NCBI GenBank assembly: GCA_001829415.1
Contig: MIBE01000026.1
Location: 1-44,548, forward strand
DNA from: Spirochaetes bacterium GWF1_51_8
GTDB lineage: Bacteria > Spirochaetota > Brevinematia > Brevinematales > GWF1-51-8
Reading direction: 5' to 3'
DNA: 44,548 nucleotides
Part shown: one piece after another, positions 32,676 to 40,525 of the stretch
How positions within the stretch are numbered: the first letter of the stretch is position 1
How the letters are laid out: every line of letters begins with the position of its first letter
Translations under genes and position numbers: made by a program
The notes under the pieces: generated by a model
Seen by the model: the letters and a program-made list of their open reading frames with translations, nothing else
Database searches by the model: none
What the model was told of the DNA's origin: nothing

Positions 32676-34103
32676 ATGAAGAAATATTTTTCTGTTCTAC
32701 TGACAGCCCTATTTATACTGGGTGTGACCTCGTGCGGCGGTAATGACGCGGCGGTGAAAAAACCCTCGCCCGCGAAGCCAGCGCTTCTGCTCGAGGGGCC
32801 GTTCAAGATACCGGCCTTCAAGTCAAAGTATCTATCGCCTGCCCCGCAGGCCGAAATCTATCTCCCGTCTGGGTATTCCACGAACGGAGCCGGATACCCG
32901 GTGCTGTATATGCATGACGGACAGAACCTCGGGAACTGGAAGATTAAGGAGAATGTGAGCGCGCTTGTCGAGAAAGGCCTGATTCCCCCGATCATCGTCG
33001 TGGGTATCTATCACCGGGGTAACATGAGAATCTACGATTATTCCCCGACCTATATCAGCAGTAATATCGGATTCGGCGACCTCTCGGGCGGACTGACCAA
33101 CTACGGCAAGTTCATCGCCGAGGAGCTCAAACCCTATATCGATAGCCATTACAACACCCTGACAAACCGCGAATCTACCGCGGTGATGGGCTCGTCGATG
33201 GGAGGGCTTGCGTCATACAACCTGCTCGGATGGTATCCGGGAGTATTCGGTAAGGCGGGATGCCTTTCTCCGATTCTCAGATGGAACGTTTTTGTCGGCG
33301 AGAAGCTCAATAAGAGCTTAGTTTTCCCTAAAGACGTGAAAATATACATCGACGGCGGGTGGATGGAAACGGTCGAAAGGTGGGAGATGATCGCCTCGAT
33401 GCGGAAAACGAAAGAATGGCTGATCGGCAAGGGGTTTAAGGAAGGCGTCCAGTTCTACTACTACGAGAGTCCCAAGGGTATCCATAACGAGTCCGACTGG
33501 GCGTCAAGGCTTTATATGCCGCTATTGTACTTTTTCGGCGGCTACGCATCCGGCGTGAAGTCCGTCAAGCTCGTCTCGAACCCGGCCAAAACCGGGATAG
33601 GCGACATTTCCACGATCATCCCCGAGGCGGAACTTTCCAACGGGATGAAGCTGACGCCCATACCCGGCGCATTCAAGTCGTCCGACCCGAAGTCGCTCTC
33701 CATCGACGGATGGGGACAGGTCAAGGGGCTGAAGGCGGGCGAGGTGACTGTCAGCTACGAGTATCAAGGGATTTCCGCGCAGATCAAGATCAATGTCCTG
33801 CCGAAGAGCCGCGATGCGAAATCGGTTAAATTGACGATCAAGACTTCGGCGGCTGTGAGCGGAATAAAGATCAAAGTGCTGACGTTCAACGGCGCGCCGG
33901 ACAAAACGGTGCTTGTGCCGTCGAAGAATGCCGTGGGCGATTGGGAGATCGAAATTGAGAAACTGAAATCCGACTATTTGACCTTCGAGGTCGTCGACCA
34001 GGACGGAAAAAAGGGATACGATTCCAAAGGCGAGGCGATCCTGAAGAAGATCATCTTCTCCGCGAATACTCATTCCGAGTTAAACGTCGCGGAATGGAAA
34101 TGA
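32676..34103 (+). CDS. esterase lipoprotein with Ig-like tail, paralogue 4
   Basis: 475 residues. Lipobox GVTSC, then a lysine/proline-rich linker. The hydrolase has YPVLYMHDGQNLGNW, nucleophile elbow GSSMGG and histidine in GIHNESDWASRLY. The Ig-like segment VKGLKAGEVTVSYEYQGI and the last sandwich, ending ANTHSELNVAEWK, agree with the other copies. No good ribosome site precedes its ATG, 3 bp after the previous stop, so it probably depends on translational coupling. Its stop codon abuts that of the convergent Nudix gene at 34104. Confidence 0.87.
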   Translation: MKKYFSVLLTALFILGVTSCGGNDAAVKKPSPAKPALLLEGPFKIPAFKSKYLSPAPQAEIYLPSGYSTNGAGYPVLYMHDGQNLGNWKIKENVSALVEKGLIPPIIVVGIYHRGNMRIYDYSPTYISSNIGFGDLSGGLTNYGKFIAEELKPYIDSHYNTLTNRESTAVMGSSMGGLASYNLLGWYPGVFGKAGCLSPILRWNVFVGEKLNKSLVFPKDVKIYIDGGWMETVERWEMIASMRKTKEWLIGKGFKEGVQFYYYESPKGIHNESDWASRLYMPLLYFFGGYASGVKSVKLVSNPAKTGIGDISTIIPEAELSNGMKLTPIPGAFKSSDPKSLSIDGWGQVKGLKAGEVTVSYEYQGISAQIKINVLPKSRDAKSVKLTIKTSAAVSGIKIKVLTFNGAPDKTVLVPSKNAVGDWEIEIEKLKSDYLTFEVVDQDGKKGYDSKGEAILKKIIFSANTHSELNVAEWK

Positions 34104-34760
34104 TCAGCCCATTTTATCGATCAGGTCTTTGATAAACCTCGCGGTTATCCCCCAGACAGGCGGATCGGTGCGGTAGTAGTAGATATTGTAACGCTGTTTA
34201 CCCCACGGCTTGGTGTAGCGTTCGGGAAGTCCGAGCTCTTTCGCCGGGAACAGCACACTGCCTTCGTCGGGGCCGTCGATAGCGCAGGGGTGCGAGCAGA
34301 GGACGCCCTGGTATACTTCAGGCGGATTGTTCCGGAAGAACTCTACCGGGATAGTGAAGACGCATTCCACTTCCATTGGATCGGGTTTGATATCGCCGAG
34401 CGATTCGATTTTAATGATCCCGATAAACGCGTCGACGATCATGAGGTAGGGCGAGACGACGGCGTCTGTCCTGCCGAGTATCTCGATCTTATCCTTCACT
34501 ATGCCCAGTTCCTCGGACGCTTCGCGGAGCGCGGTATCCATTAAGCTGGAATCCATCCCGGGCTGGTAACGCCCGCCGGGAAAACAGACTTCCCCGCCCT
34601 GCGGGATATGTTTCGCCCGTACTTCGAACAGGATGTGATAGCCGTCCGGCATCTCCACAAACGGGATCAGCACCGCCGGGTTGAAATAGTCTTCTCTTCC
34701 GAGAATTCCCGGATCGCGGGGTAAATGCGCGAGCAGATTTTCAAATTCTTTTTTATTCAT
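34104..34760 (-). CDS. Nudix hydrolase, CoA-pyrophosphatase (NudL) type
   Basis: 218 residues from ATG 34760. The Nudix box, FPGGRYQPGMDSSLMDTALR followed by EASEELGI, has the aspartate-type spacing seen in NudL enzymes, which split CoA into phosphopantetheine and 3',5'-ADP. The following segment, GRTDAVVSPYLMIVDAFIGI, matches the family too. A longer frame to 34859 overlaps the DUF429 gene; the chosen ATG has GGAGG upstream and overlaps the DUF429 stop by 4 bp (ATGA). It is the last gene of the gatC-trmB-DUF429-Nudix unit. Confidence 0.87.
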   Translation of the reverse strand: MNKKEFENLLAHLPRDPGILGREDYFNPAVLIPFVEMPDGYHILFEVRAKHIPQGGEVCFPGGRYQPGMDSSLMDTALREASEELGIVKDKIEILGRTDAVVSPYLMIVDAFIGIIKIESLGDIKPDPMEVECVFTIPVEFFRNNPPEVYQGVLCSHPCAIDGPDEGSVLFPAKELGLPERYTKPWGKQRYNIYYYRTDPPVWGITARFIKDLIDKMG

Positions 34761-35383
34761 ACTCCCTCCGGCCGGATATAGTATACAACACCGTCGCATT
34801 CCGCGATACTTTTTAACAAGTAAGGTTTCGCGAGGAAGAAATATCCGATCGCCGAACACACCGCCGCGTCCGCCTCGTCCGAGTTCCCGAAACGGAGCCC
34901 TGTCAGACCAGGAAGCCGCGCTGAAAGTTCGACCGCGACCTTGGCCAGATACTCCGCGCCGTTCTTATTCAGCCCCTTCGGTGTCAACGCGCCTGGATAG
35001 GACTCGATCACCGGAAAATCGTTACCGAGGAAACGCCGGAGCTGGTTTTTACTAAAAAGCGCTTTATAGTAGATGTAGGTGAGCATATACCACGGCATGC
35101 TTTTCCCGGTCATCCGTCTCAGTCCGATATCCGCTTGACGGTCGATGAGCGCGGGGGTGAAACGGGGCGAGGAAAAGAGCGTCTCAGGATCGATACCCTT
35201 TGGCGCGGTGAGCGGGGCGTCGATAGCGGCGGCGCCGATCCCGGGATGCGTGCGCAGGAACGCCGTGATGGAGCGGCCGTCGGAGAAGTCGGCGGTCGTG
35301 ACCGGGGTGACGGATATTCCGTCGCAGAGAGCGGCGCGGGTCTTCTTCTCCCCGCCCAAGTCGATGCCGAGCGCGAGGGGCAT
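34757..35383 (-). CDS. DUF429 family protein (RNase H-like fold)
   Basis: 208 residues. The pattern fits DUF429: ALGIDLGGEKKTRAAL at the start, AAIDAPLTAPKG near 53, RQADIGLRRMTG, VIESYPGAL near 130, and NSDEADAAVCSAIGYFF near 170. The conserved aspartates and glutamates are those predicted to bind metal in this RNase H-like family; no firm function is known. AGGAGG before its ATG overlaps the trmB stop. Confidence 0.88.
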   Translation of the reverse strand: MPLALGIDLGGEKKTRAALCDGISVTPVTTADFSDGRSITAFLRTHPGIGAAAIDAPLTAPKGIDPETLFSSPRFTPALIDRQADIGLRRMTGKSMPWYMLTYIYYKALFSKNQLRRFLGNDFPVIESYPGALTPKGLNKNGAEYLAKVAVELSARLPGLTGLRFGNSDEADAAVCSAIGYFFLAKPYLLKSIAECDGVVYYIRPEGV

Positions 35384-35391
35384 TTTTCCTC

Positions 35392-36015
35392 CTACGCGGC
35401 GGGAAGCATCTCGCCGTTACGGGTATAGCTGACGTAATGAATCGGCCGGACGAGACTCATCTTCCGGTAGAACAGGGTGGGGAACTTCTCGTAGATATTG
35501 ACCATATAGGGCCGGTCGTAGTTATTGCGGAAGAACGGGAAACGGGACATCGTCTCCGAGGCGTACGCCGCGTAGATATCGATATCGGTGACGAAGCTCA
35601 GGATACCGCCGGGTTTGAGAACGCGCGCGGCATGAATCAGTACCGCCGGGCGGAGAATCCGCGTTTTCCAGTACCGCTCCCGCATCCACGGCTCGGGAAA
35701 ATTGATATGCAGTTCGTCGGCGGAGTTCGACGGGAACATACGGCTCAGGGCGTCTTCGCCGGACGCGACGATCATGCGGAAGTTTTCGATATTTCGTTTC
35801 GCGAGACGGTGCGCCGCCTTATGGGCGCGTTTACGCTGGAGCTCAATCCCAATGAAGAGCGTGTCGGGGTGTCTGGGCGCGAATTCGATCATATAGTCGC
35901 CGTGTCCGCACCCCATATCGATCACGACCTTCCGTCCCCGGACAATATCGTCGAGGACGGGATCGTACCTTTCGATCTCGTTGGGAATATCGGGGAAGAG
36001 CTTACTTTTCGCCAT
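35392..36015 (-). CDS. trmB: tRNA (guanine46-N7)-methyltransferase
   Basis: 207 residues, normal for TrmB. It methylates G46 in the tRNA variable loop. The SAM motif is VIDMGCGHGDYMIEFA near 33-48, the acidic end of beta2 is IGIELQRKRA, and the family signature ELHINFPEPWMRERYWKTRI is near 109-128. VTDIDIYAAYA and the C-terminal SYTRNG follow. It lies 2 bp after gatC and is the second gene of the unit. Confidence 0.93.
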   Translation of the reverse strand: MAKSKLFPDIPNEIERYDPVLDDIVRGRKVVIDMGCGHGDYMIEFAPRHPDTLFIGIELQRKRAHKAAHRLAKRNIENFRMIVASGEDALSRMFPSNSADELHINFPEPWMRERYWKTRILRPAVLIHAARVLKPGGILSFVTDIDIYAAYASETMSRFPFFRNNYDRPYMVNIYEKFPTLFYRKMSLVRPIHYVSYTRNGEMLPAA

Positions 36016-36017
36016 GA

Positions 36018-36311
36018 TTAGTGTTCGATGACTCTGGGGACGACGATACTGCCGTCCATCGCTTTCGGAACGGTCTTCGAGAAAAGGTCGACCGGCATGG
36101 ATTGCTTGACAGTGTCGTCACGCACGACATCGCGTTTTTCTACGGCGTGAGTGGTGGGCGGGATGTCGTCGGTGTTGAGCTCGCCGATCTTCTCGACAAA
36201 CTTGACGATCTTCGAGAACTGCTCCGCGAACTTTTCCTTCTCCGCGCCGGAAAATTCCAGCTTGGCGAGTTTCGCGGTGTTTTCGACGTCCTTTAATTCT
36301 ATGTTCGGCAT
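36018..36311 (-). CDS. gatC: Asp-tRNA(Asn)/Glu-tRNA(Gln) amidotransferase subunit C
   Basis: 97 residues, normal length. GatC stabilises GatA in the GatCAB complex that converts mischarged Glu-tRNA(Gln) or Asp-tRNA(Asn). The start DVENTAKLAKLEFSGAEKEK, the middle IVKFVEKIGELNTDDIPPTT and the tail GSIVVPRVIEH are diagnostic. gatA and gatB are not nearby, so the complex genes are split. It is the first gene of its unit, with a promoter at 36338-36366. Confidence 0.94.
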   Translation of the reverse strand: MPNIELKDVENTAKLAKLEFSGAEKEKFAEQFSKIVKFVEKIGELNTDDIPPTTHAVEKRDVVRDDTVKQSMPVDLFSKTVPKAMDGSIVVPRVIEH

Positions 36312-36337
36312 AGTTTTCTCCTGAAAATAGTCGGGAT

Positions 36338-36366
36338 ATTATAAAAGGAATCGCTCTGTTTAGCAA
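36338..36366 (-). promoter_or_regulatory. promoter of the gatC unit
   Basis: Minus strand TTGCTA (36366-36361), 17-nt spacer, TATAAT (36343-36338). Confidence 0.75.
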
Positions 36367-36401
36367 AAATATCGCGATTTTTAGTGTCGCGGTTTTAGAA
36401 T

Positions 36402-36430
36402 TTGACACACGCGGTATTTATATTTATTAT
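36402..36430 (+). promoter_or_regulatory. promoter of the AT-rich methyltransferase gene
   Basis: TTGACA (36402-36407), 17-nt spacer, TATTAT (36425-36430), diverging from the gatC promoter. Confidence 0.7.
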
Positions 36431-36480
36431 TTTTACTGTCCGATATTGTATATTTGTATCGAGAAGTTCGGGAGAAATAT

Positions 36481-37257
36481 ATGAGACCAATAGAAGAAAT
36501 CGTCACATTATCGATGGATGGGGATGATAAAGAGATTTTTTACTTTCTTCCTTACATTTTACAGGATTTTTGGGAAATCGGTGCATCCCCAAATATCATC
36601 ATCGACTTGATAAAAAAACATATACCTGATCCAACGAGTTTAAAAATACTTGATTTAGGCTGCGGTAAAGGGGCGGTATCCGTATTGCTTTCTAAAGAGT
36701 TGAATTGCCGATGTCTTGGTATCGATGCAATAAAAGAGTTTATCGATGAAGCGAAGAAAAAAGCCATTGAGTACGGAGTAGAAAATTATTGTAGATTTGA
36801 GAGAGGCGATATCAGGATAAGAATCGGAGAATTAAAGGACTATGATATAATAATTCTTGGAGCTATCGGTCCCGTTTTCGGGGATTATTTCAATACTTTA
36901 ACTTCACTCTTAAGATGTTTGAAATCGGGGGGATTTATTCTTATAGATGACGGGATAATAGAAGATGATAGTAGTTTTTATCATCCGCTAATGATGAAGA
37001 GAAAGGAAGTTAAAGCTCAAATCGAAAGAGCCGGGATGCGGCTAATTGATGAAATAGGTATCACTGGAGAGGAACTGAAAGAATCCGAAGAACTCATGGA
37101 ATCGGGTTTACGTAAGAGGTGTACTGAATTGATCGAGAGGTATCCGGATAAGCGGAATCTATTTCTGAACTATATAAAAAAACAGGAAGAGGAATCGTTT
37201 ATTCTTAAAACGAAAGTAACCTGCTCGACATTAGTGATAAAAAAGTTGAAAAACTAA
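36481..37257 (+). CDS. class I SAM-dependent methyltransferase, AT-rich
   Basis: 258 residues from ATG 36481 (GGGAG 8 nt upstream). The SAM-binding motif LKILDLGCGKGAVSVLLSKE is near 56-75, the acidic beta2 end is CLGIDAIKEF, and IIILGAIGPVFGD follows. The C-terminal part matches no family I can name, so the substrate is unknown. Base composition is clearly more AT-rich than the neighbours, with AAA, ATA and TTA codons common, which suggests acquisition from another genome. It is a single-gene unit with its own promoter. Confidence 0.82.
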   Translation: MRPIEEIVTLSMDGDDKEIFYFLPYILQDFWEIGASPNIIIDLIKKHIPDPTSLKILDLGCGKGAVSVLLSKELNCRCLGIDAIKEFIDEAKKKAIEYGVENYCRFERGDIRIRIGELKDYDIIILGAIGPVFGDYFNTLTSLLRCLKSGGFILIDDGIIEDDSSFYHPLMMKRKEVKAQIERAGMRLIDEIGITGEELKESEELMESGLRKRCTELIERYPDKRNLFLNYIKKQEEESFILKTKVTCSTLVIKKLKN

Positions 37258-37281
37258 AAAAGAAGTTCAGGCGCTTTTTTC

Positions 37282-37407
37282 TCAGATAGAAAAATAGATG
37301 CCGAATTCACATTTTCTCTTTCCGGCGATCATCGCCGCGACCAATGCTTCAATTCCTGTCAGGATTATTCCGACGAGCCATAACCCCAAAGAATGTGATC
37401 CTGACAT
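37282..37407 (-). pseudogene. remnant of a third DUF3592-like gene (C-terminal helix only)
   Basis: A 41-codon minus-strand frame reads GLWLVGIILTGIEALVAAMI followed by AGKRK. It resembles the last membrane helix of the two DUF3592 proteins to the right (WLAGTILSGVGIILMAAGFL and WLIPLVLNSLGLFLFLLGVF). An in-frame stop lies just upstream of its ATG and there is no ribosome site, so it looks like a decayed paralogue. Confidence 0.5.
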
Positions 37408-37457
37408 GTTTTAATCAGTGAAAATCCATAAAATCAGCGACAATCCGCGCGGTAAGG

Positions 37458-37601
37458 AGTCCCCGCGAAAGCACGATACTGCGTAGGGCAAATCCCATTA
37501 CGGCAGGCGGGTGGAAAAGTCCGTAGTCAGTCTGCGGAGTACCGGGTAGTCCCCGCGAAAGCACGACACTGCGTAGGGCAATTCCATTACGGAGGGCGGG
37601 T
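37458..37601 (+). repeat. two 54-bp direct repeats, 90 bp apart
   Basis: AGTCCCCGCGAAAGCACGAT (from 37458) and AGTCCCCGCGAAAGCACGAC (from 37548) each continue through CTGCGTAGGGCAA and CCATTACGG to GGCGGGT. The pair fills most of the gap between the DUF3592 remnant and the intact DUF3592 gene. Confidence 0.75.
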
Positions 37602-37603
37602 CG

Positions 37604-38050
37604 TCATTTACGGGTGGAGTTCAGGGCGATGAAAACCCCCAGTAGAAATAAAAAGAGTCCCAGCGAATTCAAGACGAGCGGGATAAGCCAGAGTCGTCCC
37701 CAGTCCTCGATGATGGCGGTTTCCGGGTTTTTTGGATCGAATCGCACTTTAACGTGATCGCCCGTATAGTACTGCTGGGGATAGGTACTGATAGGGTCTT
37801 TGAAAGAGTAGGTGTCTTCCCAAACAGTGAACTCGACGACCGGAGCGTATGTCAATGTGTTTTTATGACCTATCAGTATTTCGTTTGTGACCACCGTTCC
37901 CTGTACGGCCCGGTATGTGTTCACAATATGCATGCTTTCTGCCAGACCTGTCAGCCCGAGGATCAGAAATGGCGAAGAGATGAGTGTCAGGATGATGAGT
38001 TCGGTCAACGCGGAGCGGTTCCGGAAAACCCGCGCGAAAGCCTTAAACAC
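37604..38050 (-). CDS. DUF3592-type membrane protein, copy 2
   Basis: 148 residues if started at GTG 38050, which has AGGGGGG 5 nt upstream. A longer ATG frame to 38182 would overlap the previous gene by 100 bp and is rejected; the GTG start gives exactly the length of its paralogue. Two membrane helices (about 13-37 and 117-140) flank a small beta domain (VQGTVVTNEIL, then YAPVVEFTVWEDTYSFKDPI, then GDHVKVRFDPKNPETAIIED), as in DUF3592. Function unknown. Last of the queC-to-DUF3592 run. Confidence 0.75.
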   Translation of the reverse strand: MFKAFARVFRNRSALTELIILTLISSPFLILGLTGLAESMHIVNTYRAVQGTVVTNEILIGHKNTLTYAPVVEFTVWEDTYSFKDPISTYPQQYYTGDHVKVRFDPKNPETAIIEDWGRLWLIPLVLNSLGLFLFLLGVFIALNSTRK

Positions 38051-38079
38051 TGTGCCCCCCTTCGAAACGTTATGTCTCT

Positions 38080-38526
38080 CTATCCCCTGCGTGAAATAAA
38101 CGCCGCTGTTAAAAACCCCGCCGCCATCAGGATAATCCCGACCCCGCTGAGGATCGTCCCGGCCAGCCACCTTCGCGCCCATGTGTCGACTACGGCCTTG
38201 TAGGGATTTAACGGGTCGTAGAGCACGCGCACGGATTGGCCGTTCGTGAACTCCGGCGGGATGGTTCCCGATACGTCCTGAAAAGTGTACGATTTATTCG
38301 AAAGGGAGAATTGGACGATTGGGACGTATGACGCGCCGCCTTCTGCCGAGGGAATGAGCTCGTTCGCGATCACAACCCCTTCTGTGGCGCGGAACGCCGA
38401 GGATATCCTGATCGAGTGCTCGAGCGACGCGGCGCCGAAGATGACGAACGGGATTCCCGCGAGGGTGAGCACGATCCAGACGATGGGCGCAATCGGGTGG
38501 CGCAGGATGAGGCGGAATAGGTTCAA
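38080..38526 (-). CDS. DUF3592-type membrane protein, copy 1
   Basis: 148 residues with the same plan as its neighbour: helix, then GVVIANELIPSAEGGASYVP, IVQFSLSNKSYTFQDVSGTI and VRVLYDPLNPYKAVVDTWAR, then a C-terminal helix. The two copies plainly arose by tandem duplication. It begins 1 bp after the ribE stop, 29 bp ahead of copy 2. Confidence 0.8.
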   Translation of the reverse strand: MNLFRLILRHPIAPIVWIVLTLAGIPFVIFGAASLEHSIRISSAFRATEGVVIANELIPSAEGGASYVPIVQFSLSNKSYTFQDVSGTIPPEFTNGQSVRVLYDPLNPYKAVVDTWARRWLAGTILSGVGIILMAAGFLTAAFISRRG

Positions 38527-38527
38527 A

Positions 38528-39172
38528 TTATCCTCCCGCGAGCCAGTTTTTCAACTTATTTTCCATTGCTGTATCCGGGCTTGCGCCGTTCATCCGGGCG
38601 GCGTATTTCGCGAGGATGTTCACTTCGATATTCACATTAGCGCCGGGCTTCTTCCGGGAGAGACTCGTGTTCGCGATAGTCTCAGGAATGACCGCTGCCT
38701 GAAACGTGTTTCCGGCGATATTGAAAAGCGTGAGGCTGATCCCGTCGATAGAGATCGAGTCCTTCTCGACAAGGTAGAACGCGGTTTCCTTCGGGAGCGA
38801 GAAGGTGTAACAGCGCGATTCGCCCTTGGCCTCGATATCCTCGATCCGCCCGATCCCGTCCACATGGCCCTGCACGATATGCCCGTCCATCAGCGAATGA
38901 GGTGTGAGCGGGAGTTCGAGGTTGACCTCGGAACCCGCGGTTAACCCGCCGATAGTAGTGCGGGCGAGGGTCTCGAAGCTCGAGTAGACGGTGAAAGCCT
39001 TCGTGTCGAACGTCTCGGCGGTGTGGCATGCGCCGTCGATAGCGATGCTCGTGATGCCCTTTTCAAGCCTCGCGAGGAATTCCGGCGGCGCCGAAACGGT
39101 AATGCGTTTCCCCTCGCCTGACGGATTGACCGAAACTACCTTGCCTGTATGCCGGATGATTCCCGTGAACAT
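38528..39172 (-). CDS. ribE: riboflavin synthase alpha subunit
   Basis: 214 residues, normal length. It dismutates two 6,7-dimethyl-8-ribityllumazine molecules to riboflavin. The start MFTGIIRHTGKVVSV is diagnostic. The two homologous barrels are visible as IDGACHTAETFDTKAFTVYS and IDGISLTLFNIAGNTFQAAV, and the linker HSLMDGHIVQGHVDGIGRI is conserved. The first barrel has HTAET where most enzymes have LTV. Other rib genes are absent here; it sits in the queC unit, 9 bp after the lipoprotein gene. Confidence 0.94.
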   Translation of the reverse strand: MFTGIIRHTGKVVSVNPSGEGKRITVSAPPEFLARLEKGITSIAIDGACHTAETFDTKAFTVYSSFETLARTTIGGLTAGSEVNLELPLTPHSLMDGHIVQGHVDGIGRIEDIEAKGESRCYTFSLPKETAFYLVEKDSISIDGISLTLFNIAGNTFQAAVIPETIANTSLSRKKPGANVNIEVNILAKYAARMNGASPDTAMENKLKNWLAGG

Positions 39173-39181
39173 AGTTTCCCC

Positions 39182-39958
39182 TTACTTTTCAGTCTGACCC
39201 AGAAGGTCGAATTTGATCTCGTCGCCCGCCGCGAACTTCTTGTTCTTGACAGCCGCGGGTTTCGCGAGAGTACCCATCATGATCGTGCCGTCGGGATAGA
39301 GCATCAGCGCCGTCCCGCCCTTGAGGATAAGACCGTCGATCTCGGTATCCTTCGCGAGGATGCCGCGCGCGGGCGCTCCCGAGTCGTAGAACGATACCAT
39401 AGTATTGGACTGGAACTCGATCCCGCCGGTTTTAAGATTGTGCTTGGGAAGGATCAGTTTCAGACTGCCGGACTCGTGAAAAAACACCGGGTAGTCGTCG
39501 ACAGGCGAGTATCCGCAGATCTGCGCGCCCTTCTCGAGATAGGCGTTCATCACTTTGCCGCCGGGATAGAACTCGATCCGTTCGGCGCGCAGATTATACC
39601 CATAGACTTGTGTTTTCTCGGCGAGGTAGCCCCAGTTCAAAGTTTTATCGGGATAGAACCCGGCTTCCTTACCGCCCGCGAGCTGGACTTTCATCGCACC
39701 TGTATCGAGCGTAGTCGAGATGCCCGTGTCGATCAGTGTGTCCGACGCGAGGGTGCCTTTTTTAGGCGAGCCGCCGGGATACTCGGCATAGGAAGAATCG
39801 TCTATAAGGAAGACCGGCGCGCCGTTGATAGTGACCTTTTTCGTTTTCGGCGGCGCGGGGTCCTGAGGCTGGACAGCCGTTCCCTTGGCCTCTCCGCATG
39901 ACACCGGCAAGCCGGCGAGCAGGAATACCCCCGCTAATAATAAGTATCTTATTTTCAT
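39182..39958 (-). CDS. lipoprotein of unknown function with MORN-like strand repeats
   Basis: 258 residues. The signal peptide ends LPVSC-GE. The mature part repeats a short beta motif: EFYPGGKVMNAYLEKGAQIC, then FFHESGSLKLILPKHN, then LYPDGTIMMGTLAKPA. It resembles MORN-type hairpins without matching their exact spacing, and similar proteins occur in spirochaete-like genomes. Function unknown. Its ATG overlaps the DUF366 stop by one base (TAATG). Confidence 0.75.
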   Translation of the reverse strand: MKIRYLLLAGVFLLAGLPVSCGEAKGTAVQPQDPAPPKTKKVTINGAPVFLIDDSSYAEYPGGSPKKGTLASDTLIDTGISTTLDTGAMKVQLAGGKEAGFYPDKTLNWGYLAEKTQVYGYNLRAERIEFYPGGKVMNAYLEKGAQICGYSPVDDYPVFFHESGSLKLILPKHNLKTGGIEFQSNTMVSFYDSGAPARGILAKDTEIDGLILKGGTALMLYPDGTIMMGTLAKPAAVKNKKFAAGDEIKFDLLGQTEK

Positions 39959-40515
39959 TACATCACCCAGTTGACCTTGACACGGGCGAACTCGATATCG
40001 TCGAACTCGTGCGCGAAGCTTTCCAGTATCGAGAGCGCCAGTTCGACCGGCTCGACCTTCATCTCCTGAAGGCAGGAGATGGGGACGGGCGCGCCTGTGG
40101 GGAGAATATTGAGCGCGGAATGCACCATCACGGAGACCGGGCTCGCGGTCGCGATCGAGACCGACAGCTTACGCTCTTTGAAGAAAAGGTCGTCGCCCTT
40201 GCGTAAGACTTTTATGCCGTTCAGACGGCGGTTCAGTTCGTCGGCGATCTTGGACATGAGCAGCCTCTGCATCCACACCGCGCCGTGCAGATCGAGATCG
40301 AATACCTCGACGATCAGGTTCAGCATCCTGTCCGACGAGATCGGCTCCTTCGCGCGGACATCTTCGATATCGACCATCTCGGACAGTTCGACTTCCACCG
40401 GGCCGATAAACCCGACGATACTGTTCCCCGCGAGGCCGAACGTCTTATACGCGAAATGGGAACTGAGCTGTCTGCCGTCATACTTGATCTGTTCCTTCAA
40501 AAAGCAATACTCCAT
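39958..40515 (-). CDS. DUF366 family protein, coupled to queC
   Basis: 185 residues from ATG 40515, which has GAGGAG 8 nt upstream; a longer frame to 40692 runs into queC and is rejected. DUF366 features in order: YDGRQLSSHFAYKTFGLAGN, VGFIGPVEVELSEMVDIEDV, MLNLIVEVFD, LMSKIADELN, and KLSVSIATASPVSVMVHSAL. The family is found in archaea and some bacteria and has no established activity. Placement 10 bp after queC suggests a link to 7-deazaguanine or another tRNA-modification pathway; that is inference. Confidence 0.85.
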   Translation of the reverse strand: MEYCFLKEQIKYDGRQLSSHFAYKTFGLAGNSIVGFIGPVEVELSEMVDIEDVRAKEPISSDRMLNLIVEVFDLDLHGAVWMQRLLMSKIADELNRRLNGIKVLRKGDDLFFKERKLSVSIATASPVSVMVHSALNILPTGAPVPISCLQEMKVEPVELALSILESFAHEFDDIEFARVKVNWVM

Positions 40516-40525
40516 GCCGCGCTCC

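Noticed and set aside
37458..37601. CRISPR array
   Set aside because: Only two copies of a 54-bp unit, spaced like a plain duplication, with no cas genes in the window.
38051..38182. ATG start at 38182 for the second DUF3592 gene
   Set aside because: It would overlap the previous gene by about 100 bp in another frame; GTG at 38050 has a strong ribosome site and gives the same length as its paralogue.
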